64,000 nt of DNA from assembly GCA_015058575.1 (NCBI GenBank), contig SVBZ01000005.1, forward strand, positions 119,960 to 183,959, read 5' to 3'. The position numbers and the translations under genes were made by a program. Shown in pieces: positions 1 through 9,150 of the stretch. This DNA comes from Pseudoselenomonas ruminantium (GTDB lineage Bacteria; Bacillota; Negativicutes; Selenomonadales; Selenomonadaceae). The notes under the pieces are model-generated. The model was not told where the DNA came from, did not search any database, and saw only the letters and a list, made by a program, of their open reading frames with translations. How positions within the stretch are numbered: position 1 is the stretch's first letter; every line of letters begins with the position of its first letter.

Positions 1-56
1 GTGTCCGTATTACGGAGATAGCAAGTCCGGCTGAGAGAGCGGCTAAGCTGCAGTGA
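1..56 (+). CDS. Flagellar switch protein FliN/FliY, C-terminal fragment
   Basis: Only the last 17 codons lie in the window (frame 3, stop TGA at 54-56). They read VRITEIASPAERAAKLQ, which resembles the C-terminal end of FliN/FliY proteins of Firmicutes, where the SpoA domain is followed by a short 'FGVRIT-I-SP--R' tail. FliN/FliY forms part of the flagellar C-ring and, as FliY, can dephosphorylate CheY-P. The gene precedes cheY and fliO, its usual position in Bacillus-type fla/che operons. The identification rests on a very short piece and on context. Whether it is FliN or the longer FliY cannot be told from here. Confidence 0.6.
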   Translation, partial: VRITEIASPAERAAKLQ

Positions 57-65
57 TACCCACTC

Positions 66-94
66 TTGTTTTAAGCAGGACTTTCTTATATAAT
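66..94 (+). promoter_or_regulatory. Sigma-A type promoter upstream of cheY
   Basis: TTGTTT (66-71) and a perfect TATAAT (89-94) are separated by 17 bases, in an AT-rich gap of about 90 bases between the end of fliN/fliY and cheY. This would let cheY and the export-gate genes be transcribed independently of the upstream part of the operon. Promoter assignment is by consensus only. Confidence 0.6.
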
Positions 95-148
95 TAAAAA
101 TATATTGAACCAAGTCGAGTGATTTTTTAAGATGAGGAGAGATGAAAC

Positions 149-511
149 ATGGCAGTACGAGTATTGGTCGTTGACGATGCGGCATTCATGAGAATGATGG
201 TTAAAGACATTCTTTCGAAGAATGGCTACGAAGTAGTCGGCGAGGCTGAGAATGGGATGAAAGCGCTGGAGAAATACCAGGAACTTAAGCCGGATCTCGT
301 TACGATGGATATCACGATGCCGGAAATGGATGGTATCAGTGCCGTTAAGGAAATCAAGAAGGTTGATCCGAATGCCAAGATTGTTATGTGCAGTGCTATG
401 GGTCAGCAGGCTATGGTTATCGAGGCAATCCAGGCTGGTGCCCGTGACTTTATCGTTAAGCCGTTCCAGGCAGACCGTGTACTGGAGGCTGTCCGCAAAG
501 CAGTAGGCTAA
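149..511 (+). CDS. cheY: Chemotaxis response regulator CheY
   Basis: Single-domain receiver of 120 residues, the normal length for CheY. The acidic pocket DD (9-10), phosphoacceptor D54 in 'VTMDITMP', the conserved S/T (CSAMG) and K near residue 104 (VKPF) are all present. When phosphorylated by CheA it is expected to bind the flagellar switch (FliM/FliN) and set rotation direction. The start is supported by GAGGAG a few bases upstream. The stop codon overlaps the start of fliO (TAATG), so the two are translationally coupled. A switch protein upstream and the export gate downstream fit the CheY role better than a general regulator. Confidence 0.95.
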   Translation: MAVRVLVVDDAAFMRMMVKDILSKNGYEVVGEAENGMKALEKYQELKPDLVTMDITMPEMDGISAVKEIKKVDPNAKIVMCSAMGQQAMVIEAIQAGARDFIVKPFQADRVLEAVRKAVG

Positions 512-1035
512 TGGAGAGAAAACACATTATTTTGACGTGTGTTATTGGGGTACTGGTATTTTTGGTCTTGATGGATCCCGTCCTGGCCGCTGAGGAAGCG
601 GCCAAGGGCGGGTATTTATCAGGCTATGAGAATGCGGATCCCAAGCCGTCGTCGATTTCGTGGTGGTCATCTATTGCTTATTTGGTCAGCCTTTTTGCCA
701 TTTTTATTTTTGTGGTAGGGCTGGCTTATTTTGCTGCTCGCTTTCTGGGCGGGCGGTTTGCACAGCAGAAAATGGGCTATGGAGGAAGGATACTTTCTCA
801 TCTGCCACTAGGGCCAAACCGTTCGGTCTGCATCATTGAGATGGCTGGCCGTATATTCATGCTTGGAGTGACTGAGCATTCGGTTACCTTGCTGGCGGAA
901 ATCAATGATCCTGATGAGATCGATCGTCTCCATCGGGATGAATTGACAGCTCCCAAAGTTCCCGAAATGTTTTCGCAACAATTTGGGGCGTTGTCTGACT
1001 TTGTGCAGAAAGTGCCACCCATATTCCGGAAGTAA
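511..1035 (+). CDS. fliO: Flagellar export-apparatus protein FliO
   Basis: 174-residue protein with an N-terminal hydrophobic signal/anchor ending near 'LAAEEAA', a short spacer, a strong membrane helix around residues 50-70 and a cytoplasmic domain carrying 'GGRILSHLPLGPNRSVCIIE', typical of FliO/FliZ proteins. FliO assists assembly of the FliP ring of the flagellar type III export gate. The ATG overlaps the cheY stop and fliP follows directly, the standard fliO-fliP order. FliO is poorly conserved, so the name leans partly on position. Confidence 0.87.
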   Translation: MERKHIILTCVIGVLVFLVLMDPVLAAEEAAKGGYLSGYENADPKPSSISWWSSIAYLVSLFAIFIFVVGLAYFAARFLGGRFAQQKMGYGGRILSHLPLGPNRSVCIIEMAGRIFMLGVTEHSVTLLAEINDPDEIDRLHRDELTAPKVPEMFSQQFGALSDFVQKVPPIFRK

Positions 1036-1078
1036 GCAGCAATGTTTATGGTTGAGATTGAGAAAGGATTGTAGGTGC

Positions 1079-1834
1079 TTGAAACGTCGGGAGGTTTTGA
1101 TTTTGCTGGGAGGCTTGGCCTTCCTGCTATTTATGACAAATAATGCCTTGGCGGCACCTTTGATTCCTACTGTCAATGTAGATGTGGGAACATCGGATAA
1201 GCCACAGGATGTAGCGGTTACGCTGCAGGTCATGGCATTGCTGACGGTATTGACGCTGGCACCTGGAATCCTGATCATGACGACGTCGTTTGTGCGTATC
1301 GTTGTGGTTATCGGATTTCTGCGCAATGCTCTGTCGACACAGAATGTGCCGCCGAACCAAATCGTTATTGCTTTGTCGATGTTCCTGACATTCTATATCA
1401 TGGCTCCTTACTGGGGACAGGCTAATGAAAATGGCCTTCAGCCATATCTTGCTGGACAGATTACGCAGGAGCAGGCTTTGGAGAATGTTGTAGAGCCAAT
1501 CCGTGAGTTCATGTTCAAGCAGACACGTGAATCGGATTTGGCCCTGTTTGTCAATCTGTCTGATGCTGAACGTCCGAATGGGCCGGAGGACGTATCGACG
1601 TTTACGCTGATACCGGCATTCATCATCAGTGAACTCAAAACAGCATTCCAGATTGGTTTTATGATCTATGTGCCGTTTATCGTCATTGATATGATTGTAG
1701 CAAGTACTTTGATGTCGATGGGTATGATGATGCTGCCGCCGGTCATGATATCGCTGCCGTTCAAGATCCTGCTTTTCGTTATGGTCGATGGATGGCATTT
1801 GCTCATCAAGTCCCTGATTGTCAGCTTCAAGTAG
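1079..1834 (+). CDS. fliP: Flagellar export gate protein FliP
   Basis: FliP forms the pentameric core of the flagellar type III export gate together with FliQ and FliR. The sequence shows the family pattern 'LTVLTLAPGILIMTTSFVRI', a periplasmic loop and C-terminal helices with 'MGMMMLPPVMISLPFKILLF'. The ORF track opens at 983 inside fliO, but that extension is not hydrophobic. A TTG at 1079, about 10 bases after AAAGGA, gives 251 residues, beginning with a proper signal peptide (KRREVLILLGG...NNALA) cleaved before 'APLIP'. FliP is normally made with such a signal peptide, so I prefer this start. It lies between fliO and fliQ. Confidence 0.95.
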   Translation: MKRREVLILLGGLAFLLFMTNNALAAPLIPTVNVDVGTSDKPQDVAVTLQVMALLTVLTLAPGILIMTTSFVRIVVVIGFLRNALSTQNVPPNQIVIALSMFLTFYIMAPYWGQANENGLQPYLAGQITQEQALENVVEPIREFMFKQTRESDLALFVNLSDAERPNGPEDVSTFTLIPAFIISELKTAFQIGFMIYVPFIVIDMIVASTLMSMGMMMLPPVMISLPFKILLFVMVDGWHLLIKSLIVSFK

Positions 1835-1860
1835 TAAGGGGATAAAAGGGAGGTTGTAGC

Positions 1861-2130
1861 ATGTCGGGAGATCTGGTGGTCCAGCTGGGACAGGAAGCCT
1901 TGTTCGTCGTCATGCTGGTATCGGCGCCGATGTTGGGACTTGGTCTTATAGTTGGTCTTATGGTTAGTGTCTTTCAGGCAACGACATCTATTCAGGAGCA
2001 AACATTGGCCTTTATACCGAAAATCATTGCCGTATTTGTGGCGATCTTGATTTTTGGGCCGTGGATGCTGCGTATCATGGTGGAATATCTGACCAATGTT
2101 CTCGTCAATCTGCCGTCGTATATCGGTTAA
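1861..2130 (+). CDS. fliQ: Flagellar export gate protein FliQ
   Basis: 89-residue protein with two membrane helices. The pattern 'MLVSAPMLGLGLIVGLMVSVFQATTSIQEQTLAFIPKI' matches the FliQ/SctS family, and the length is typical. Four copies wrap around the FliP5-FliR1 core and gate the export channel. It sits 26 bases after fliP, preceded by GGGAGG, and 11 bases before fliR. Confidence 0.95.
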   Translation: MSGDLVVQLGQEALFVVMLVSAPMLGLGLIVGLMVSVFQATTSIQEQTLAFIPKIIAVFVAILIFGPWMLRIMVEYLTNVLVNLPSYIG

Positions 2131-2141
2131 AGGAGTGAATA

Positions 2142-2924
2142 ATGGATTTCTATGATCTTTTGGAGGGCCATGCTGCAGTGTTTCTGCTGCTTATGACCCG
2201 GGTCAGCGGTTTGTTCATTATTTCTCCATTCTTTGGCAGCATGAATATTCCTGTATACTTTCGTGCAGGAGCATCTTTGGCCATGGCTATCGTGCTCTAT
2301 CCAGTGATTGACAATATGGGAATCATTCAGGCGCCGCCGTCGGTATGGGCTTATGCAGGTGCTGTTTTGTCCGAGTTGTTTATCGGTTGGCTCATTGGCT
2401 TTGTCGCCTATATTTCGTTTGCGGCGATTACGATGGCTGGTAAAGTCATGGATATGCAGGTCGGATTTGCCATTGTCAATGTTATGGATCCAACTTCCGG
2501 TCAGCAGATGCCGCTTATCGGAAGTTTTCTTTATAATTTGACCGTCATCATTTTTCTGGTAGTGAATGGACATCATATGCTTATCGATGCCTTATTCGAG
2601 AGCTTCAAGATGGTGCCGCTGCTATCGATGGAGATGAGCCTGTCATTGCCGCTTATCATTGCCAATTTCACGACGGGGATATTTCTGACAGGAATGAAGA
2701 TCGCTATGCCAGTGACTTTTGCCATCCTGCTGACAAACGTGGGACTCGGTATATTGGCACGGACGATGCCGCAGATGAATATCTTTGTTGTCGGTATTCC
2801 GATGCAGCTGACGGTTGGCACATTGATATTGGCAATGGTGCTGCCGTTCTATGTATTATTTCTGGATGTGCTATTCAATGAGATGTATGGAAATATTACA
2901 ATTGCGCTTCAGGCATTACAATAG
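2142..2924 (+). CDS. fliR: Flagellar export gate protein FliR
   Basis: 260 residues with about six membrane helices. Family features include 'RVSGLFIISPFFGS' near the N-terminus and 'TLARTMPQMNIFVVGIPMQL'-type sequence near residue 205. FliR completes the FliP5FliQ4FliR1 export gate and is contacted by FlhB. The start has an AGGAG site 6 bases upstream. The 3' end overlaps flhB by about 38 bases, consistent with tight translational coupling of two proteins that assemble together; in some clostridia they are fused. Confidence 0.95.
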   Translation: MDFYDLLEGHAAVFLLLMTRVSGLFIISPFFGSMNIPVYFRAGASLAMAIVLYPVIDNMGIIQAPPSVWAYAGAVLSELFIGWLIGFVAYISFAAITMAGKVMDMQVGFAIVNVMDPTSGQQMPLIGSFLYNLTVIIFLVVNGHHMLIDALFESFKMVPLLSMEMSLSLPLIIANFTTGIFLTGMKIAMPVTFAILLTNVGLGILARTMPQMNIFVVGIPMQLTVGTLILAMVLPFYVLFLDVLFNEMYGNITIALQALQ

Positions 2925-4005
2925 CAGGACCTTTGCTTTTGACCTGCAGCTTTTTGCCGGTGACAAGACTGAGGAACCAACGTCCAAGAAACGGGCTGAC
3001 GCAAAGAAGAAAGGTCAGGTCGGCAGGAGCACAGAACTCAGTACGGCATTTGTGCTGCTCATAGGTTTTTTTATTATCAAGGTAATGTGGGCGCATATCT
3101 ACGGCAGTATTGCTGCCTATACGACATATGTATTCAGCCACTTGAACCAGCCGGTCGATACGGAAAATATCCTGCGGATATTCATCGGCATTATCGAGCT
3201 GCTGGCGCAGACCTCGTTGCCTATCATGTTGGGAATCATGGTTATGGGGCTGGCAATCAATGTTTTTCAGGTGGGGTTGAATTTTAACACGGAGGCAATT
3301 GGTTTCAAGCCGGACAAGCTCAATCCGATCAATGGCTTTGGCCGTATTTTTTCCAAGCGTTCCCTGGTGGAGCTTGTCAAATCATTATTCAAGATTGCAA
3401 TCATTGGTTTTTTTCTTTATGATTTCTTGAAAGATCATCTGATGGCAATGCCTCAGTTTATCTATTTTGATTTGCCGAACAGCCTGGCACAGATTGCGGA
3501 TATTGTTTTCAGTATGGCTTTTGAAGTCATCGCTGTCATCATCGTTCTGGGTATTTTGGACTATGGTTATCAGAAATGGCAGACGACTCAGGATTTGAAG
3601 ATGACCAAGCAAGAGGTCAAGGATGAAATGAAACAGACCGAAGGTGATCCGCAGATCAAGGGCAAGATCAAACAGAAACAGCGTCAGATGGCTATGAGCC
3701 GTATGATGCAGGAAGTGCCAAAAGCGGATGTCATCGTCACGAACCCGACGCATTTTGCCGTAGCCCTGCAATATAGCAAGGGAATGGTCGCGCCACTTAT
3801 CGTAGCGAAGGGACAGGATCTGGTAGCCCAGCGTATCAAGGACATCGCACGTGATGCGCGTGTGCCCATTGTGGAGAACCGGCCCTTGGCGCGGGCGCTT
3901 TATGCTAGCGCCGAGGTTGGAGACATGGTGCCGGCTGAGCTTTATCAGGCGGTCGCTGAAGTCCTGGCGTACGTATATCGTTTGAAGAATCGACGCCGGG
4001 CTTGA
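2887..4005 (+). CDS. flhB: Flagellar export switch protein FlhB
   Basis: FlhB sits at the export gate and switches substrate class from rod/hook to filament by self-cleavage. The cleavage motif NPTH is present (N286-P287) after four membrane helices, and the N-terminal segment 'DLQLFAGDKTEEPTSKKR' closely matches the start of Bacillus FlhB. The ORF track starts at 2851, deep inside fliR. I take ATG 2887 (372 residues); an in-frame TTG at 2902 is also possible, and neither has a strong ribosome-binding site, so translation probably depends on fliR. flhA follows 35 bases downstream. Confidence 0.93.
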   Translation: MEILQLRFRHYNSRTFAFDLQLFAGDKTEEPTSKKRADAKKKGQVGRSTELSTAFVLLIGFFIIKVMWAHIYGSIAAYTTYVFSHLNQPVDTENILRIFIGIIELLAQTSLPIMLGIMVMGLAINVFQVGLNFNTEAIGFKPDKLNPINGFGRIFSKRSLVELVKSLFKIAIIGFFLYDFLKDHLMAMPQFIYFDLPNSLAQIADIVFSMAFEVIAVIIVLGILDYGYQKWQTTQDLKMTKQEVKDEMKQTEGDPQIKGKIKQKQRQMAMSRMMQEVPKADVIVTNPTHFAVALQYSKGMVAPLIVAKGQDLVAQRIKDIARDARVPIVENRPLARALYASAEVGDMVPAELYQAVAEVLAYVYRLKNRRRA

Positions 4006-4040
4006 ATCATAGAATTATTCGAAGGTAAGGAGAGTCACAT

Positions 4041-6128
4041 ATGGCTGCACCACAGGCAGCTGCTGCGTCAAATGCATTTGGCAAGGGCAGTTTTATCCAA
4101 AAATACAGTGATGTAATGATTGCGGTGGCAATCATTGTCATCGTTGTCATGATGATCATTCCGCTGCCGACGCTGCTGCTGGATATGTTGATTTGTCTGA
4201 ATATCACGATTGCGTTGTTGCTGGTCATGGCGGTCATCTACAACAAAGAAGCGCTCGATTTATCGATTTTCCCTTCTTTGCTGCTCGTGACGACGCTGTT
4301 CCGTCTGGCACTGAATATCTCATCGACGCGTCTTATTCTGCTCGACGGTTATGCGGGGGAAGTAATCACGGCTTTCGGTAACTTCGTTGTCGGCGGTAAC
4401 CCGGTTGTCGGTTTCATTATGTTCGTCATCCTCGTTGCCGTAAACTTCATCGTTATTACGAAGGGATCGGAGCGTGTCGCTGAGGTATCGGCACGTTTTA
4501 CGCTCGATGCTATGCCGGGTAAGCAGATGTCTATCGATGCGGATCTCAATCAGGGTGCTATCACGGATGCTGAAGCTAAGATACGCCGCGAAAAAATCCA
4601 GCATGAGTCCGATTTTTTCGGCGCGATGGACGGTGCTTCTAAGTTCGTCAAGGGCGATGCTATTGCTGCTATCCTGATCATGTTCATCAATATCGCTGGT
4701 GGTTTCATCATTGGTATGTTGCAGCGTAATCTCGAAGCCGTACAGGCATTGCAGACATATACATTGCTGACTGTCGGCGAGGGTCTGGTCAGCCAGATCC
4801 CTGCGCTGCTCATTTCTACGGCAACAGGTCTTATTGTCACGCGTGCTGGTGCGGAAGGGAATATCGGCAGCGATCTTGTCACGCAGCTTGTGCGCAATGA
4901 CCGCATTTATTTCATCTTGAGCGGTGTACTGTTGTTCTTTGCTATCATTCCGGGCCTGCCGGGGATTCCGTTCACGGTGCTGGCTATTTTCTGTTTCTTT
5001 ATTGGGCGATTGCTCAGACAGGGAGCAGAGGTAAAGACAGAGACCCAGAAAGAAGAAAAGAAGGTACAGGAGAAGAAGAAAGCTACGACGCCAGAAAACA
5101 TCGTTTCGCTTCTGCAGGTCGATCCCATGGAATTGGAAATCGGCTATTCGCTGATTCCGCTCGTTGATACGGGACAGGGCGGTGACCTGCTCGACCGTAT
5201 CGTCATGATCCGCCGGCAGTGTGCTTTGGAACTTGGTCTTGTAGTGCCAACTATCCGCATCCGTGATAATATCCAGATCAAGCCGAATGCCTATATCATA
5301 AAATTAAAGGGCATCGAAATCGCCAAGGGCGAATTGATGCTGGATCATTATCTGGCAATGAATTCGGGTACGGTGTTTGAAGAGGTACCGGGCATAGAGA
5401 CAACTGAGCCAGCTTTTGGTTTGCCGGCGCTCTGGATTCCAGAGAATGAACGTGAACAGGCTGAGCTCAATGGTTATACGGTTGTTGATGCTGTATCCGT
5501 ACTGGCTACACACCTGACAGAGGTCATCAAGCAGCATGCAGATGAGATCCTTGGCCGTCAGGAGACGCAGAACCTCATCGATAATCTCAAGAAGACGAAT
5601 CAGTCGCTGGTCGACGAGGTCGTACCGGATCTCATGACTGTAGGCGAGATCCAGAAGGTACTTTCCAATCTTTTGCGCGAGCGCATTTCAATCCGCGATA
5701 TGGCAACAATCCTCGAAGTGCTTGCTGACTATGCCCGTGCAACCAAGGATACGGAAATACTTACTGAGTATGTCCGCCATGCAATGGCGCGTCAGATTAC
5801 TCAGCAGAATGTACAAAACGGCACGTTGCCGTGTATTACGCTCGATCCGGCACTCGAAAACCGCATTGCCGGGGGTGTGCAGCGCACGGATCATGGCTCT
5901 TATGTCAGCCTGGATCCTGATTCCCTGCAAAAACTCATTACGGCGCTCAATGCGGAATTGCCGAAACTTACGAATATGGGCTATCAGCCAATCGTGCTGA
6001 CCAGTCCAGCCGTGCGGCTGTATTTCCGCAAATTGGTCGAGCGTTCTGTTCCAGGACTTATTGTCCTGTCACATGCTGAGATAGAGCAGAGCGTGGAGAT
6101 TCAGATTCTTGGGGTGGTGAAAATCTAA
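4041..6128 (+). CDS. flhA: Flagellar export platform protein FlhA
   Basis: 695 residues, the usual FlhA length. The N-terminal half has about eight membrane helices and the conserved FHIPEP stretch (LDLSIFPSLLLVTTLFRLALN, then KGSERVAEVSARFTLDAMPGKQM). The C-terminal half is the cytoplasmic nonamer-ring domain that docks chaperone-substrate complexes. It couples proton flow to export. A short charged linker (KTETQKEEKKVQEKKK) joins the halves. The start has AAGGAGAG 8 bases upstream. The stop codon abuts the GTG of flhF. Confidence 0.97.
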   Translation: MAAPQAAAASNAFGKGSFIQKYSDVMIAVAIIVIVVMMIIPLPTLLLDMLICLNITIALLLVMAVIYNKEALDLSIFPSLLLVTTLFRLALNISSTRLILLDGYAGEVITAFGNFVVGGNPVVGFIMFVILVAVNFIVITKGSERVAEVSARFTLDAMPGKQMSIDADLNQGAITDAEAKIRREKIQHESDFFGAMDGASKFVKGDAIAAILIMFINIAGGFIIGMLQRNLEAVQALQTYTLLTVGEGLVSQIPALLISTATGLIVTRAGAEGNIGSDLVTQLVRNDRIYFILSGVLLFFAIIPGLPGIPFTVLAIFCFFIGRLLRQGAEVKTETQKEEKKVQEKKKATTPENIVSLLQVDPMELEIGYSLIPLVDTGQGGDLLDRIVMIRRQCALELGLVVPTIRIRDNIQIKPNAYIIKLKGIEIAKGELMLDHYLAMNSGTVFEEVPGIETTEPAFGLPALWIPENEREQAELNGYTVVDAVSVLATHLTEVIKQHADEILGRQETQNLIDNLKKTNQSLVDEVVPDLMTVGEIQKVLSNLLRERISIRDMATILEVLADYARATKDTEILTEYVRHAMARQITQQNVQNGTLPCITLDPALENRIAGGVQRTDHGSYVSLDPDSLQKLITALNAELPKLTNMGYQPIVLTSPAVRLYFRKLVERSVPGLIVLSHAEIEQSVEIQILGVVKI

Positions 6129-7499
6129 GTGCAGATAAAAGTAGTCAAGGCTCCGTCGATGAAAGAAGCCATGCAGCAGGTAAAGGAAGAACTTGGCCCG
6201 GATGCGGTCATTCTGCATACGAAGAAGTACCGGGAAGGCGGCTTCCTCGGTTATCATAGTGCCGAGGTGGTTGAAGTGACTGCTGCGATCGAAGAGGCTG
6301 ATGAGGTACAGGCCAACAAGCGGGCAAAGCGTGTTTTGGCTGCCAAGCCAGCTAAAACAGCAGCAATGGGCGGTCGTTTGGATGTGGTATCGCCAGCGGC
6401 GCCGGTCATGCCCAACCAGGTCCTGTCACAGTATAAGACAAATGGAACTGAAGCCGGGGTTCGCATGGCTGAGTCGCCAATCCCTGCTCCTGCATTCCAG
6501 CCTGTGCAACCAATGGTTCAGCCCGTGCAGCCGGTCCAGACAGTGCCGGAGGCAAATCCGGATGACACAGCAAAACAAGAGGATGATGTACAAGTTATGG
6601 AAAAAACAGCAGCAGAACCGATGGCCTCCAATCCAGAAGATACGGAAAAAATCCAGCGTTTAGAAGATGAGCTGGCGCAGATGAAGGCAATGCTGGCCCA
6701 GGTCATGAGCAAGGATCAGCCGCAGGATAAGGTATCGATACAGGAAGCTTTGCGCCGCCAGGAAGTGGACGAGGAACTCTTGAAGGATATGGCCGCCCAG
6801 CTGCCGGCAGGGGATACCTTGCTTGACAGCCAGGATGAACGGGCAGAGGAAGTGCTTGCGGGGTATCTTGGGGAAACGATGAATTTTTCCGAGGGCATCA
6901 CGCTAAATAAGCATGGTGTGCGTATTGTTGCTTTGATTGGTGCAACGGGGGTCGGCAAGACGACGACTCTGGCTAAGATTGCTGCGCGCTTTGTGCTTGA
7001 AAAAAACATCCGTGCTGCACTGATCACGGCGGATACCTACCGCATCTCAGCTGTTGAACAGCTCAAGACGTATTCGGATATCATCGGTCTGCCACTTGAA
7101 ATCGTCTATTCGCCGGATGAGCTTAAAGTAGCTATTCACAAACATCGTGACAAGGATCTGATACTCATTGATACGGCTGGACGCAGCCAGCATAACGAAT
7201 ATCAGATGAAAGAGCTGCAGGAGTTCTTGGCAGTGAATTCGCACATCGAATGTCATCTCGTCATGAGCGCGACCACGAAAAATCGGGATGCCGCTGAAAT
7301 ATTGGAGAAATTTTCGGCTTGTGAGCCGGATCGGGTAATTTTTACGAAAACCGATGAGACCAGCAGTGTCGGCCTCATCCTGAATCTGTTGGCCAAGCGG
7401 GATATTGCCTTGTCCTTCCTGACGAATGGACAGAGTGTTCCCGATGATATCATACCGGCAACGCCGCAGAAGCTTGCGGAGCTGCTGCTGAGGGAATAA
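6129..7499 (+). CDS. flhF: Flagellar placement GTPase FlhF
   Basis: SRP-type GTPase that marks where a flagellum is built. The P-loop GATGVGKTT lies at about 271-279, followed by 'DTYRISAVEQLKTY', 'DTAGRSQHN' and the guanine motif 'TKTDET'. The first 60 residues are the B domain (IKVVKAPSMKEAMQQVKEELG), and residues 80-210 form a variable linker with repeated 'QPVQP' units and an acidic helix. It starts with GTG directly after the flhA stop. The next gene is flhG, its ATPase-activating partner, as in most flagellated bacteria. 456 residues is slightly longer than B. subtilis FlhF because of the linker. Confidence 0.96.
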   Translation: MQIKVVKAPSMKEAMQQVKEELGPDAVILHTKKYREGGFLGYHSAEVVEVTAAIEEADEVQANKRAKRVLAAKPAKTAAMGGRLDVVSPAAPVMPNQVLSQYKTNGTEAGVRMAESPIPAPAFQPVQPMVQPVQPVQTVPEANPDDTAKQEDDVQVMEKTAAEPMASNPEDTEKIQRLEDELAQMKAMLAQVMSKDQPQDKVSIQEALRRQEVDEELLKDMAAQLPAGDTLLDSQDERAEEVLAGYLGETMNFSEGITLNKHGVRIVALIGATGVGKTTTLAKIAARFVLEKNIRAALITADTYRISAVEQLKTYSDIIGLPLEIVYSPDELKVAIHKHRDKDLILIDTAGRSQHNEYQMKELQEFLAVNSHIECHLVMSATTKNRDAAEILEKFSACEPDRVIFTKTDETSSVGLILNLLAKRDIALSFLTNGQSVPDDIIPATPQKLAELLLRE

Positions 7500-7500
7500 T

Positions 7501-8415
7501 ATGGGAGATCAGGCGCAAAGACTTCGCCAGCTTGTTGGCGATAAAACGGAATATCCGGCCGATTACAGTGTACGTGGAGCAACGGGCAAGCCTAATGCAC
7601 GCACTGCACTGACCGATGCCAGGGTGCTGGCTATCACGAGTGGCAAGGGCGGGGTCGGCAAGACGAATCTGACGGTAAATCTGGCCATTGCGCTAGGGAT
7701 GGCTGGGCAGCGTGTGCTCGTCATCGATGCGGATTTGGGCATGGCGAATGTTGATGTGGTGCTTGGCAGCATGTCGCGCAAGCACCTGCTGAATCTGCTC
7801 GAGGATGGAACGGAGCTGCAGGATGTCATTATGCAGGGGCCATATGGCGTGAATTATATATCAGGCGGGTCGGGAATCGAGAAGGCCGCAGAGTTCACGC
7901 TTGAGGAGCGCCAGCGGCTTATGCAGAAACTGGCTGGTTGTGCATCTGTAGCTGATATAATCTTAGTCGATACCGGGGCTGGTCTCGGCAAGAATGTCAT
8001 GGATTTCATCCTGGCTGCGGATGAGGTGCTGTTGGTAACGACGCCGGAGCCTACCGCACTGACTGATGCCTATGCAGTTATGAAGGCTTATAGCATGTAT
8101 GCCAGCTATCAGAATATCCGGCTGGTTGTCAATCGCGTGTATGATGAAGCAGAAAGCCGTGAGGTCGTAGCCAAGTTGCAGCAGACTTCAGAGCGCTTCC
8201 TCAATATGCCGATTGATTGCTTGGGATATATCTTCGAGGACACAGCGGTCATGCGGTCGGTGCGCAAGCAGACGCCGTTTTTGGTCGCACATCCAGGCAG
8301 TACAGCTGCAAGGTGCGTACAGGCGATGACGAATAGTGTTCTCTATGGCAGTAAGATGAAGGTTACACAGGGGTGGAGAGGTTTTTTGCGACAAATTTTT
8401 AGTTTTTCGCGTTAA
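7501..8415 (+). CDS. flhG: Flagellar number regulator FlhG (MinD-like ATPase)
   Basis: MinD/ParA family ATPase of 304 residues with deviant Walker A SGKGGVGKT (47-55), 'VLVIDADLGMANVDVVLG' and 'ILVDTGAGLG'. The extreme N-terminus reads GDQAQRLRQLV, matching the DQAxxLR activator helix by which FlhG stimulates FlhF GTPase activity; this separates it from cell-division MinD, which is encoded at 29795. The C-terminal end (GFLRQIFSFSR) looks like an amphipathic membrane helix. The gene starts one base after the flhF stop. It is also called YlxH or FleN. Confidence 0.94.
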   Translation: MGDQAQRLRQLVGDKTEYPADYSVRGATGKPNARTALTDARVLAITSGKGGVGKTNLTVNLAIALGMAGQRVLVIDADLGMANVDVVLGSMSRKHLLNLLEDGTELQDVIMQGPYGVNYISGGSGIEKAAEFTLEERQRLMQKLAGCASVADIILVDTGAGLGKNVMDFILAADEVLLVTTPEPTALTDAYAVMKAYSMYASYQNIRLVVNRVYDEAESREVVAKLQQTSERFLNMPIDCLGYIFEDTAVMRSVRKQTPFLVAHPGSTAARCVQAMTNSVLYGSKMKVTQGWRGFLRQIFSFSR

Positions 8416-8433
8416 ACATGGAGGAACTTTACT

Positions 8434-9126
8434 ATGGCGGGCGAATTAATAAAAGCAAGGGATGTCTTAAAGATTGGCCAGCGCGTGGAGTTTTTTGTCG
8501 AGGCGAGTGATGAGCGCCATACAAGCCGCATCGAAGGCATGACGGATGAAGAACTGATCGTGGCAATGCCGATGAACAGCAAGCATGTACCAATCATTCC
8601 ACTCAGTGGATCGCACCTGTATGGTGTGGCAATCGGTAAGCAGTGCCGTTACCGGTTTTTTACGTCTTTTCATGAAACGGGAATGCTTGATGAACGTATT
8701 GCGGTTTGGTACATAAGCTTTCCTGAGAAGGTAGAACGGCATCAGAACCGCGAATTTGTCCGCGTGAAGGTCAATCTTCCTGTGCAGGTACGGCTTATTG
8801 ATGAAGAGGGCACCATCCAGGCACCAGTGATGACGAGGATGATTGACCTTAGCGGTAATGGTATCTGTTTTGCCATGGATCAAGAGGTGAAGGCAGGTAC
8901 CAAGGCGGCGCTTTCACTGAGCAGCATCCCTGGAGTAGGGCCGATTGAGCAGATGTGCAAGGTTGCCAGCTGCCGGAAAATAGAAAAAGATGCTGGTGAG
9001 TTCGTTTACCATATTGGGGCAGCGTTCCAGCATCTGCCACGGGCAGTGAGCAATCAGATTGTCCACTATCTGTTTGCGGTACAGCGGGCAACAATTGCCA
9101 AAGGAATCAACAAGAATGACTTGTAA
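8434..9126 (+). CDS. PilZ-domain c-di-GMP receptor, YcgR-like flagellar brake
   Basis: 230 residues in two parts. The N-terminal half resembles the YcgR N-domain (GQRVEFFVEASDERHTSRIEGM). The C-terminal half is a PilZ domain with both c-di-GMP signatures: RxxxR in 'RHQNREFVRV' near residue 110 and the DxSxxG-type motif in 'IDLSGNGICF' near 145. Proteins of this kind slow or halt flagellar rotation when c-di-GMP is high; B. subtilis YpfA/MotI is a relative. Placement between flhG and cheB supports a motility role. The direct target (stator or switch) cannot be read from sequence. Confidence 0.88.
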   Translation: MAGELIKARDVLKIGQRVEFFVEASDERHTSRIEGMTDEELIVAMPMNSKHVPIIPLSGSHLYGVAIGKQCRYRFFTSFHETGMLDERIAVWYISFPEKVERHQNREFVRVKVNLPVQVRLIDEEGTIQAPVMTRMIDLSGNGICFAMDQEVKAGTKAALSLSSIPGVGPIEQMCKVASCRKIEKDAGEFVYHIGAAFQHLPRAVSNQIVHYLFAVQRATIAKGINKNDL

Positions 9127-9150
9127 GGGATTCTGAATGGGGGGAACGGG

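Noticed and set aside
983-1078. N-terminal extension of the fliP ORF
   Set aside because: It lies inside fliO in another frame and hides the signal peptide that begins at TTG 1079.
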